Positions 25,556 to 33,670 of a DNA stretch of 52,290 bases are shown here, in pieces. Numbering within the stretch: position 1 is the first letter of the stretch; each line of letters opens with the position of its first letter. The position numbers were made by a program, and so were the translations under genes. Source of the DNA: Oscillospiraceae bacterium. Lineage in GTDB: Bacteria; Bacillota; Clostridia; Saccharofermentanales; Saccharofermentanaceae. The notes beneath the pieces were generated by a model, which saw only the letters and a list, made by a program, of their open reading frames with translations, had not been told where the DNA came from and made no database searches. The stretch is from the NCBI GenBank assembly GCA_902782125.1, contig CACZMA010000012.1, positions 1 to 52,290 on the forward strand, written 5' to 3'.

Positions 25556-25951
25556 ATGAAGTACAACGTAACCATTAACAATAAAGTCTATGAAGTCGAG
25601 GTTGAGAAGGGCAAGGCTAACCTTGTCAGGACAACCGACGTAGTCGCAGCTGCTCCTGCAGCAGCTCCCGCACCCGCTGCAGCTCCGGCTGCCGCACCTG
25701 CACCTGCAGCAGCTCCGGCACAGGCCGCAGCAGCAGGCACGACACCCGTTAATTCACCGATGCCCGGTACGATCCTTGACGTTAAGGTCTCTGTAGGCCA
25801 GGCTGTCAAGGAAGGCGATCTTGTCTGCATCCTCGAAGCAATGAAGATGGAGAACGAGATCTACGCACCCTGCGCAGGAACTGTCGCTCAGGTCCTCACT
25901 GCCAAGGGTGCAAAAGTAGATACCGGCACACCTCTCGTATCGATTTCTTGA
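25556..25951 (+). CDS. Biotin carboxyl carrier protein, 131 aa
   Basis: This carries biotin between the carboxyltransferase and the membrane decarboxylase. A short N-terminal beta region is followed by an Ala/Pro hinge (residues ~31-60). The biotinyl domain follows, with EAMKMEN, the biotin lysine being K97. It belongs to the oad operon, 11 bases after the gamma gene with AAAGGAG ahead of the ATG. Confidence 0.93.
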   Translation: MKYNVTINNKVYEVEVEKGKANLVRTTDVVAAAPAAAPAPAAAPAAAPAPAAAPAQAAAAGTTPVNSPMPGTILDVKVSVGQAVKEGDLVCILEAMKMENEIYAPCAGTVAQVLTAKGAKVDTGTPLVSIS

Positions 25952-25971
25952 TCAAGGCGGAGGTAAGTTAA

Positions 25972-27180
25972 ATGTTAGAAGTTTTACAGAATCTATGGGA
26001 GACCTCGGGCATTGCCCAGTTCTTCATTACGGCGGATGGCTGGAAGAATGCGGTCATGATCGTGCTCGCTTGTGTCCTGTTCTATCTGGCTATCAAGAAA
26101 GAGTTTGAGCCTCTGCTCCTCCTGCCTATCGCTTTCGGAATGCTCCTTACGAACCTTCCCTGGCCGGGCGGCGGGATCTTCCATCCCGAGTGGTTCAATG
26201 GTGAGATCAATTGGGCTGCTTTGGGCGGACAGTATGTCAACGAAGCAGGCCAGCACATCGATCCGGGTTTGTTCGACTTCCTGTATGTCGGCGTTAAGAT
26301 GGATATCTTCCCCTGCCTCATCTTCATGGCAGTCGGCGCGATGACAGACTTCGGACCTTTGATCTCAAGACCTTCGTCCTTCTTCATGGGCGCAGGCGCA
26401 CAGTTCGGTATCTCATTCGCATTCGTTGTTGCTATCCTTCTCGGTTTCTCACCTGAAGGTGCTGCATCGATCGGTATCATCGGCGGTGCTGACGGCCCGA
26501 CGGCTATCTATCTCACATCGAAGCTCGCTCCTGAGCTCCTCGGCGCCATCGCCATCGCAGCATACTCTTACATGGCTCTGATCCCTATGATCCAGCCGCC
26601 GATCATGAAGCTCATGACGACAAAGAAGATGCGTCAGGTCAAGATGGAACAGACAAGACCCGTATCCAACGTAGAGAAGATCTGCTTCCCTGTCATCGTT
26701 ACGATCGTCTGCGTTCTCATCCTCCCTTCAGTCGCACCTCTGCTCGGCTGCCTCATGCTCGGTAACCTCTTCAGAGTATCCGGCGTTACAGAGCGTCTGT
26801 CTGACACAACACAGAATGCTCTCTGCAACATCGTAACCGTATTCCTCGGAACATCCGTAGGTGCTACGGCTATCGGCGCTAACTTCCTGAAGCTCGAGAC
26901 ACTGCTTATCATCGGTCTCGGTCTCGCTGCATTCGCTCTTGCTACAGTCGGCGGACTTATCATCGGTGACATCATGTACTTCCTGTCCAAGGGAAAGATC
27001 AACCCGCTCATCGGCGCTGCAGGCGTATCTGCAGTTCCTATGGCAGCACGTGTTGCTTCCAAGGTTGGTCAGAAAGAGAACCCTTCCAACTTCCTTCTCA
27101 TGCACGCCATGGGACCGAACGTTGCAGGCGTTATCGGATCAGCTATCGCAGCAGGCGTTCTGCTCTCACTGTTCAGCTGA
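25972..27180 (+). CDS. oadB: Oxaloacetate decarboxylase beta subunit (Na+ pump), 402 aa
   Basis: This integral membrane subunit decarboxylates carboxybiotin and exports Na+. About nine to eleven helices; the conserved GGADGPTAIY segment holding the essential Asp, MIQPPIMKL, and the terminal MHAMGPNVAGVIGSAIAAG are all present. Last gene of the operon. It would couple oxaloacetate breakdown to a sodium motive force in a fermenting cell. Confidence 0.95.
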   Translation: MLEVLQNLWETSGIAQFFITADGWKNAVMIVLACVLFYLAIKKEFEPLLLLPIAFGMLLTNLPWPGGGIFHPEWFNGEINWAALGGQYVNEAGQHIDPGLFDFLYVGVKMDIFPCLIFMAVGAMTDFGPLISRPSSFFMGAGAQFGISFAFVVAILLGFSPEGAASIGIIGGADGPTAIYLTSKLAPELLGAIAIAAYSYMALIPMIQPPIMKLMTTKKMRQVKMEQTRPVSNVEKICFPVIVTIVCVLILPSVAPLLGCLMLGNLFRVSGVTERLSDTTQNALCNIVTVFLGTSVGATAIGANFLKLETLLIIGLGLAAFALATVGGLIIGDIMYFLSKGKINPLIGAAGVSAVPMAARVASKVGQKENPSNFLLMHAMGPNVAGVIGSAIAAGVLLSLFS

Positions 27181-27203
27181 TACTTAACAGATCAATGATC
27201 ACA

Positions 27204-27237
27204 AAGGGCTGGCTCATCAGAGTCAGTCCTTATTCTT
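27204..27237 (+). terminator. Terminator of the oad operon
   Basis: AAGGGCTGGCTC (27204-27215) pairs with GAGTCAGTCCTT (27220-27231) with two G-T pairs, then TATTCTTT. Confidence 0.75.
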
Positions 27238-27262
27238 TGCTTGAGTTTGGCGGTGTTGCATC

Positions 27263-28042
27263 TTAACCCAGCGCCACATCCAGTATCATCATCAGGACGA
27301 ATCCGAAGCTGAACGCGATCGTACCAAGATTAGAGTGCCCGCCCTCGGACATCTCGGGGATGAGCTCTTCCACTACGACATATATCATCGCGCCCGCCGC
27401 GAAAGCAAGCATATAGGGAAGCGCCGCCGATACCATGCTGAATGCAAAGATCGTAATGACTGCGGCCACAGGCTCGACTGCACCCGACAGGACACCATAC
27501 CAGAAAGTCTTGCCCTTGGGCATGCCTTCACCTCTGAGCGGCATGGATACGATCGCTCCTTCGGGGAAATTCTGCACAGCGATACCTATCGCGAGAGCCA
27601 GGGCGCCGGCCGTGCTTATCAGGCTGCCTCCGGCAATGATGTTCGCATATACGACGCCTACGGCCATGCCCTCCGGAATATTATGGAGTGTAACGGCAAG
27701 AATGAGCTTAGTAGTTCTCTTGAGCCCGGAGCTGGGACCCTCGCCTTCCTTATTCATGTGCATGTGAGGCGTCACCATATCGAGGACGAGGAGGAAACCG
27801 ATGCCTATGAGGAAGCCGACGGCTGCGGGAACAAATGACAGCCTGCCCATGGATTCCGAACTCTCGAGGGACGGCTCCAGGAGGCTCCAGAATGAAGCTG
27901 CGACCATGACGCCCGCTGCAAATCCGGTCAGTATGCGCTGCAGTCTTCTGGATATCTCGCCTTTAAGGAAGAATACCATTGCCGCACCGAGCGACGTGCC
28001 TGCAAAAGGAATAAGAATACCGGTGATAACCTGCGGAACCAT
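27263..28042 (-). CDS. ZIP-family divalent metal transporter, 259 aa
   Basis: This eight-helix importer is of the ZIP/GufA type. The metal-site motifs HNIPEGMAVGV (helix 4) and QNFPEGAIVS (helix 5) are intact, and the cytoplasmic loop has HMHMNKEG. Family members carry Zn2+, Fe2+ or Mn2+. A DtxR/IdeR-like box lies just upstream (28066-28084), so iron or manganese control is inferred. ATG has AAGGAGGTG seven bases upstream. Confidence 0.9.
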   Translation of the reverse strand: MVPQVITGILIPFAGTSLGAAMVFFLKGEISRRLQRILTGFAAGVMVAASFWSLLEPSLESSESMGRLSFVPAAVGFLIGIGFLLVLDMVTPHMHMNKEGEGPSSGLKRTTKLILAVTLHNIPEGMAVGVVYANIIAGGSLISTAGALALAIGIAVQNFPEGAIVSMPLRGEGMPKGKTFWYGVLSGAVEPVAAVITIFAFSMVSAALPYMLAFAAGAMIYVVVEELIPEMSEGGHSNLGTIAFSFGFVLMMILDVALG

Positions 28043-28065
28043 AACGCACCTCCTTACATAATGCT

Positions 28066-28084
28066 GTTGGTTAGCCTAAGCTAA
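28066..28084 (-). promoter_or_regulatory. DtxR/IdeR-like metal box upstream of the ZIP gene
   Basis: GTTGGTTAGCCTAAGCTAA (plus strand) matches the DtxR/IdeR consensus TTAGGTTAGCCTAACCTAA at about 15 of 19 positions. It lies 24 bases before the start codon, in the leader or start of transcription, a repressor position. The rest of 28085-28161 shows only an AT-rich -10-like TATTAT. Confidence 0.5.
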
Positions 28085-28161
28085 TAATATCAGCATAATG
28101 ACAGTACAGGCACTGCCCGTATTACACAAAAATACATCGGGAACTGATGCCGGCTATTGTA

Positions 28162-28986
28162 TCAGCCGAAGAAGAATACGAATCCCAGGACATGGAGCAC
28201 GACTGCTGCAAGAACGAAGAAGTGCCATACCATATGTGAGAACTTGAACCTCTTGGACGGACCGAAGAAGATGCCTACCGTGTAGACGATGGCACCGGAT
28301 AAGAGCAGCCAGAAGCATACGGTTGATGCATTGGCATGGAACTCTCCTATCCTGAATATGATCGCCCAGCCCATAGCTGCATAGAGGATATACGTGAAGG
28401 CCTTGCCGACCTTTGTATGCGGATATGTAAGAGCAGTAACGAGAACACCTGCCACTGCCATGGCCGCCTCAAGAGCGAAGAGGACGGGACCGGATACGGG
28501 GCCTAAGAACCTGATGCAGATCGGGGTATATGCACCGAGGATGGCAAAGTATGTAACAGACCTGTTAAGCTTGTCCATGATCCTCTTGTGAGGTGTGCCG
28601 TGCTTCATGAAGTGATATATCGTAGAGAAGAGCAGCGACAGTACCAGCGTGATCACGAATGCAGAGATACCGATTACAGCAAGAGCAACGGAAGATTGTG
28701 TAGCGCCTTCCGCGGCACCGGCCTCGACATAAGTCTTGATCGCTGCATAAGGCAGAAGAAGCAGCAGGATCAGGGCAGGTACGCCTGCCGTGATGGAATT
28801 GCCTACTTCCTCACCGAATGTCTCATATGTCTTGTGAAGACCGCGCTTAACTGCACGGCGGGAGCTCTCGAACCAGGTAAGCTCCTTGAGACCTTCCTCA
28901 AGGGGATCCTCTCCGGTCGTTGCGGCGTGCTTGATATCGTCGCTGCCTGCAACGAATGTTTTCCAGAATTTCTTGTTCTTAGCCAT
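28162..28986 (-). CDS. Hemolysin III-like membrane protein (PAQR/TrhA), 274 aa
   Basis: This seven-helix protein of the hemolysin III/YqfA group has the family metal-site residues: STIYHF, RIGEFH-like and HMVWHFF at the end. It carries an extra ~70-residue cytoplasmic head (MAKNKKFWKTFVAGS...). TrhA-type proteins have been linked to membrane homeostasis; a hemolytic role is not implied. Confidence 0.85.
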   Translation of the reverse strand: MAKNKKFWKTFVAGSDDIKHAATTGEDPLEEGLKELTWFESSRRAVKRGLHKTYETFGEEVGNSITAGVPALILLLLLPYAAIKTYVEAGAAEGATQSSVALAVIGISAFVITLVLSLLFSTIYHFMKHGTPHKRIMDKLNRSVTYFAILGAYTPICIRFLGPVSGPVLFALEAAMAVAGVLVTALTYPHTKVGKAFTYILYAAMGWAIIFRIGEFHANASTVCFWLLLSGAIVYTVGIFFGPSKRFKFSHMVWHFFVLAAVVLHVLGFVFFFG

Positions 28987-29069
28987 TTATATGAAAGCTC
29001 CTGTTCCTTAATAACCGTAATATTTTACAAGGTGTTATTTACGTTTTCAACTATACCCTCAAAAGCGCC

Positions 29070-29921
29070 TCATTCATTGAACTTCGGCGGTTCCGGCGCA
29101 CCTAATATGATAACATCATCCGACTTTGACGGCGGAGGACCAAGCTGGATGACATCATCTGTCTTGGGCGCTGTCTTCGGTGCTCCCAGCTGGATGACAT
29201 CGTCCTTCTTGGGCGGTGCCTTGATGTGAACAGGTCTCACCTGAGGCTTTACCGGAGGCTTGACCTGAGGCTGCTCAGGCTTGGGCTGTGCAGGTGCCGC
29301 CTTACGTGCAGACACATCGGCAGGCGATGCCGCAGATACCGGCGCGGTAATGACCGTGCCGAGTACTTCGGGCTCCTGTGCGTGCTTTACCGGCTCGGCA
29401 GGCTGCGGTGCTTCCGGTTCGGGTTCGGACCTGAGCCTGTCTGCAAGATATGCGTTGCGATAGAATCTTCCCACCTTGAACAGCAGGATCCACGCAAGCG
29501 ACAGCGGCAGTATCCAGTAGACCGCCTTGGATGCAAATCCGTTGCCCATAAGGGCAGACACGCCTCCGAAAGGCGCCTGTACCATCGAATATACTCCCTT
29601 AAGGAGTGCTGCGCGCAGCTGCGTGCCGAGACCCGGATCGACCATGGCTTCCGCGGAAGGATAGAACAGCGTCGGGACATAGGCGAGCAGGCCGTATGCG
29701 GCAAGACCGAAGTTGATCCATATCTTCTTGCGGAATGCACCCCATATGGGCAGGAACATCACGAAAAACAGAAAATACAGGAAACTCATGCAGATCTCGA
29801 AGGGAGAGAATACTCTCATGTCGATGCCGCCGTAGACAAAGTACGGCCGTCCGAAACACACGAACATCAGTGCGCCCGCGATAAGTCCCAGGAATACGCA
29901 TGTAAAGTAGTCTCTGCGCAA
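29070..29921 (-). CDS. Membrane protein with Pro-rich tail and DDVI-LG repeats, 283 aa
   Basis: Family not recognised. Residues ~5-160 hold four or five hydrophobic segments (TCVFLGLIAGALMFVCFG, ICMSFLYFLFFVMFLPIWG and others). After KVGRFYRNAYLADRLR comes a long Pro/Ala/Lys-rich tail ending in three copies of a 10-12 residue motif, KKDDVIQLGAP, KTDDVIQLGPP and KSDDVIILGAP. They suggest repeated docking sites on the cytoplasmic side. TTG start with GGGAGAGG upstream. It follows the GH3 terminator. Confidence 0.7.
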   Translation of the reverse strand: MRRDYFTCVFLGLIAGALMFVCFGRPYFVYGGIDMRVFSPFEICMSFLYFLFFVMFLPIWGAFRKKIWINFGLAAYGLLAYVPTLFYPSAEAMVDPGLGTQLRAALLKGVYSMVQAPFGGVSALMGNGFASKAVYWILPLSLAWILLFKVGRFYRNAYLADRLRSEPEPEAPQPAEPVKHAQEPEVLGTVITAPVSAASPADVSARKAAPAQPKPEQPQVKPPVKPQVRPVHIKAPPKKDDVIQLGAPKTAPKTDDVIQLGPPPSKSDDVIILGAPEPPKFNE

Positions 29922-29940
29922 GTTCTGCCTCTCCCGTCAA

Positions 29941-29968
29941 AAATAAACCGGTCCTTGGCGGACCGGCT
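29941..29968 (-). terminator. Terminator of the GH3 gene
   Basis: CCGGTCC (29960-29966 on the minus strand) pairs with GGACCGG (29948-29954), followed by TTTATTTTT on the minus strand. Confidence 0.8.
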
Positions 29969-30001
29969 ATATTATAACAAATCTATTTATATATGAATCG
30001 G

Positions 30002-32791
30002 TTATTCCTCATCGAACGGCCTGAGATATCTTATCCTGATCTGCTTGGGCGTCACGCCGCCGGATGACAGATGCATCCTGAACACACTGTTCCTCGAATA
30101 CATCATGAACTCGGATGTCTTCGTAACATCCTCGCCGTTTGTGCCGTTCCATGTTATTACCGCGATCGGTATGCTCGTGTAGTAGACGGTCATCGGGATC
30201 TGCGCGAGGGGATTCAGGTCGGATGAGGCTGTCATGGAGAACTCATAGAATCCCGCCTTGTCTGCCGTGAATCCGAACAGGATGTCCCTGCCCGACATCA
30301 CCTTCTGGCAGTCGATGACGATCTCATCGCCTTTGAATTCGAAGAAGACTCCTACATCCGGATCGACATCATCCTCTGCAAAGGGACTGTTCAGGTGCTC
30401 TACCGTTATCTCCTTGCCTTCTTCCCGTGCCATTGCAGGCGTGTTCAGTGCGAAGTTCAGGATGTTACGGGCATTCCTCTGAAGCTCGGCGCGGGTGATC
30501 CTGCCGTTGCCGGATGTGAGGTTTGCGAATGTATCAGCTTCTTCGAGAGCGGATCTCTCGACAGTCGTGCAGACCATGTAGACATCGTTCTGGGATCTTG
30601 CCATGGCGGAATGATCTTCAAGAGTATACTCTGCGGTCTCTTCTCCGCCCTTGCTGATATATGCCCACCAGTCGGTCATTACGATACCGGTATAGCCCCA
30701 CTGTTCGCGGAGGATCATGGTGTTCTGGTCGTAGTTGCAGGCGCTGTAGATGCCGCTTATCCTGTTGTAGCTGCTCATTATGCTCCTGGCGCCGCCCTCT
30801 CTGACGGAGATTTCGAATGCGGGCAGATAGATCTCACGCATGGCGCGCTGGGATACGACAGAGTTCATCAGTCTTCTCGCTGTCTCCCTGTTGTTCGCGC
30901 AGAGGTGCTTGACCGTCGGAGTCACACCATTCTTCTCGAGAGCCTTGATCTGGGCAACTGCCATCTTACCCGTGAGGAGCGGATCTTCGGAGAAATACTC
31001 GAAGTTTCTTCCGTTCAGGGGATATCTGTGGATGTTGATGCCGGGGCCCAAGAGAGTGTCGATCCTGTTCGATACCATCTCGATGCCGAGGTATGTATAG
31101 AGTTCTTCCACAAGATCGGTGTTGAATGTCGATGCGAGACATGTTCCGTTGGGAAGTGCGAAAGCCTTCTTGCCGGAATCGAGTCTCATTCCCGAGGGAC
31201 CGTCCGTGCAGCACAGCGTGGGTATTCCGAGTGCCTTAAGTTCTTTGGAGATGCCTCCGAAGCCTGCGGCTGTGCCCATCGTTACCTTGGGACTTCCCAT
31301 TCCCTCTCCTCTTATGATGAGACAGAGGTCTTCGTCGGTCAGCTGTGCGATGAATTCATCCATTGTATGTTTGCCGCTCTTAACATCGGCAAGCTTTATG
31401 CCCTTGTCGCCCGTCTGCGGTATCTCGGGATCAACTCTGTCGAGGCATGAATCCACCCATCTGCGTCCGCCCATGGGCACGTCTTCATAGGCCTTCTCAT
31501 ATCCTTCCGCATTCTTTACGGCAGTAAGTCTCTTGAACGGCTTGTTCGGCATCAGCGCGCATTCGACTGCTTCGATGAGTTCAGATTCCCCGAGCTCAAA
31601 TCCGCCGGCCTTCACTGCGGTGCGGATGTCGCTTCCGAGATAGAAAGAATACTCGCCCTTCTCGAGAACGAATCCCGTACCGAAGCCCGTTCTTCCGTCG
31701 TCATCGAAAGACGCATATGCCCTCCTGGGAGCAGTTATCGTTATTGTCTCTGCTTCACCTGCGGGAATGCATCCCGTCTTGGTAAAGCCTGCAAGGACTC
31801 TCGCCGGCTTGGACAGCTTCCCCTGAGGCGCCTCGGCATAGAGCATCACGGCCTTCTTGCCCGATACTTTGCCGGTATTCCTTACCGTAGCTTTGACGGT
31901 AACGGTCTCACCGTCGAACACGGCAGATATATCCTCGAGATCAAAGCTCGTATAGGACAGTCCCGCACCGAAAGGATAGAGGACAGCTTCCTTTGCAAAC
32001 GTCTCGAAATACCTGTACCCCACGAAGATGTCTTCGCGGTAAAAATCTTCGTTGATATCGTCTTTGCCGAAGTTCTCGTGTGCGGGATAATCCTCCAGCT
32101 TCTTCGCGATAGTATCGGTAAGACAGCCGGAAGGATTCTCGTCTCCCGTCAGCACCCTTGCCACTGCGGTGCCTCCGATCATGCCGCCCTGCCATACATA
32201 GAGAACGGACTTGATGTCATACTTTGAGACGAATTCCATGTCTATGATATTGCCGACATTAAGAAGGACGATGGTCCTGTCAAATGCGGCCGTTACTTCC
32301 TTAAGCATCTCTTCCTCGCTGTCAGACAGATAGAAAGAGCCCTTGTCCGCAGTGTTGTCCCTGTCCTCGCCCGCAGTCCTGGCGATGACTATTACCGCTG
32401 CATCATTACGCGATGCCAGTTCCTTACAGAGATCCGGTGTAAGAGGCATCTCGGGCTGTGACCAGGCTTCCATTCCCCAGCCGAGATCGGCAGTGATCGG
32501 ATTCTCCGCATCCCACTTGTCGTAAATGTCGATGAGTTCCTTATCAAGCGTTACCGATGTGCTGTCGGCCAGTCCCTCGCGGATATCCGTAACGTGTGAG
32601 ACATTGACCATTCCGCCGGAGCCTGTGCCGGACTTGTAGTAATGTGTCTGCATCCTTCCGAATAATGCGACATGTGTGCCGTTCTTAAGGGGAAGCGCAT
32701 CGTTCTTATTCTCAAGCATAACGATACCTTCGGCAGCAGTCCTGACCGCGGTCTCGATATACTTATTCCAATCCAGTGTAAGCTCAGGCAT
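30002..32791 (-). CDS. Circularly permuted GH3 beta-glucosidase, 929 aa
   Basis: This glycosidase releases glucose or other sugars from beta-linked oligosaccharides. The order is unusual: the GH3 C-terminal sandwich domain and fibronectin-III-like part come first (residues ~15-460, with GSGSGGMV-type loop and YPFGAGLSYTSF). The TIM-barrel catalytic domain follows (GIPTLCCTDGPSGMR, GPGINIHRYPLNGRNFEYFSEDP, KHLCANN), with the nucleophile Asp near 707 in GIVMTDWWA. No signal peptide, so it is cytoplasmic. ATG at 32791 has GGAGGG five bases upstream. This layout is known from Ruminococcus and Butyrivibrio enzymes. Confidence 0.92.
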   Translation of the reverse strand: MPELTLDWNKYIETAVRTAAEGIVMLENKNDALPLKNGTHVALFGRMQTHYYKSGTGSGGMVNVSHVTDIREGLADSTSVTLDKELIDIYDKWDAENPITADLGWGMEAWSQPEMPLTPDLCKELASRNDAAVIVIARTAGEDRDNTADKGSFYLSDSEEEMLKEVTAAFDRTIVLLNVGNIIDMEFVSKYDIKSVLYVWQGGMIGGTAVARVLTGDENPSGCLTDTIAKKLEDYPAHENFGKDDINEDFYREDIFVGYRYFETFAKEAVLYPFGAGLSYTSFDLEDISAVFDGETVTVKATVRNTGKVSGKKAVMLYAEAPQGKLSKPARVLAGFTKTGCIPAGEAETITITAPRRAYASFDDDGRTGFGTGFVLEKGEYSFYLGSDIRTAVKAGGFELGESELIEAVECALMPNKPFKRLTAVKNAEGYEKAYEDVPMGGRRWVDSCLDRVDPEIPQTGDKGIKLADVKSGKHTMDEFIAQLTDEDLCLIIRGEGMGSPKVTMGTAAGFGGISKELKALGIPTLCCTDGPSGMRLDSGKKAFALPNGTCLASTFNTDLVEELYTYLGIEMVSNRIDTLLGPGINIHRYPLNGRNFEYFSEDPLLTGKMAVAQIKALEKNGVTPTVKHLCANNRETARRLMNSVVSQRAMREIYLPAFEISVREGGARSIMSSYNRISGIYSACNYDQNTMILREQWGYTGIVMTDWWAYISKGGEETAEYTLEDHSAMARSQNDVYMVCTTVERSALEEADTFANLTSGNGRITRAELQRNARNILNFALNTPAMAREEGKEITVEHLNSPFAEDDVDPDVGVFFEFKGDEIVIDCQKVMSGRDILFGFTADKAGFYEFSMTASSDLNPLAQIPMTVYYTSIPIAVITWNGTNGEDVTKTSEFMMYSRNSVFRMHLSSGGVTPKQIRIRYLRPFDEE

Positions 32792-32968
32792 AAATACCCT
32801 CCGTGCGATTTCTGATATTGTAATTATACTATCGGGTTTATTCACCGTTTTATTTTATATAAGTGGCTTAAATGTTCTATTTTGCGGATAAAATTTTCTT
32901 TAGGCATGAATGATGACCGTTAGCGTTCATGGCCAAAAACTGTATAATACTTGCGGTGAGGTAGGAAT

Positions 32969-33670
32969 ATGAGATTTACGATCAATAACCTTGTAAAGAG
33001 CTACGGCTCCAAGGAGGTCCTCAAGGGGATCGACTTTACTTTCGAAGAGGGCAGGATATACGGTCTCCTGGGGCGTAACGGTTCCGGTAAGACGACCTTC
33101 TTCAACTGCATCAACCGCGACATCGAGTATAACTCCGGAGAGTTCTATTTCGACGTGGACGGCAAGCGTAAGGACTTAAGTCCCGAAGACATCGGATATG
33201 TCGTGTCTGCCCCGGTAGTTCCGGAGTTCATGACCGGAAGAGAGTTCCTGAAGTTCTTCATAGAGGTCCACGACGAGCTTAAGGACATAAAGCCCGTTGA
33301 CGAGTACTTTGACTACATGAAGATCGCGGAAGACGACCGCGACCGTCTCTTGAGAGACTATTCACACGGCACCAAGAACAAGATGCAGATGCTGTTGAAC
33401 ATAATCGCCAGGCCGCCGCTCATGCTGCTGGACGAACCTCTGACGACTCTGGACGTCGTTGTCGCAGAGGAGATGAAAAACGTATTCCGTCAGCAGAAGG
33501 AAGGACGCATCACGATATTCTCGACGCACCTTCTCGATGTGGCGGTGGATCTCTGCGACGAGATCGTTCTCCTTAACCACGGCAAGCTCGAGAAGATAGA
33601 CATCAATAATCTTGATGACAGTGCCATGAAGGATAAGATCCTGAATGCGCTTAAGGAATCGGAAGAATGA
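32969..33670 (+). CDS. ABC transporter ATPase, 233 aa
   Basis: This is the ATP-binding subunit of an export-type system: Walker A GRNGSGKTT near 36, Walker B LMLLDEPLTTLD, H-loop STHLLD. The signature reads SHGTKNKMQ in place of the usual LSGGQ, as in gene families tied to lantibiotic or unknown exporters. It overlaps the permease gene by four bases. A dyad ATGACCGTTAGCGTTCAT (32913-32930) lies over the presumed -35, and TATAAT is at 32943-32948. Confidence 0.92.
   Translation: MRFTINNLVKSYGSKEVLKGIDFTFEEGRIYGLLGRNGSGKTTFFNCINRDIEYNSGEFYFDVDGKRKDLSPEDIGYVVSAPVVPEFMTGREFLKFFIEVHDELKDIKPVDEYFDYMKIAEDDRDRLLRDYSHGTKNKMQMLLNIIARPPLMLLDEPLTTLDVVVAEEMKNVFRQQKEGRITIFSTHLLDVAVDLCDEIVLLNHGKLEKIDINNLDDSAMKDKILNALKESEE

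Noticed and set aside
23719..25951. Pyruvate carboxylase (PycA/PycB)
   Set aside because: No biotin carboxylase gene is present and a Na+-pumping beta subunit follows, fitting oxaloacetate decarboxylase.
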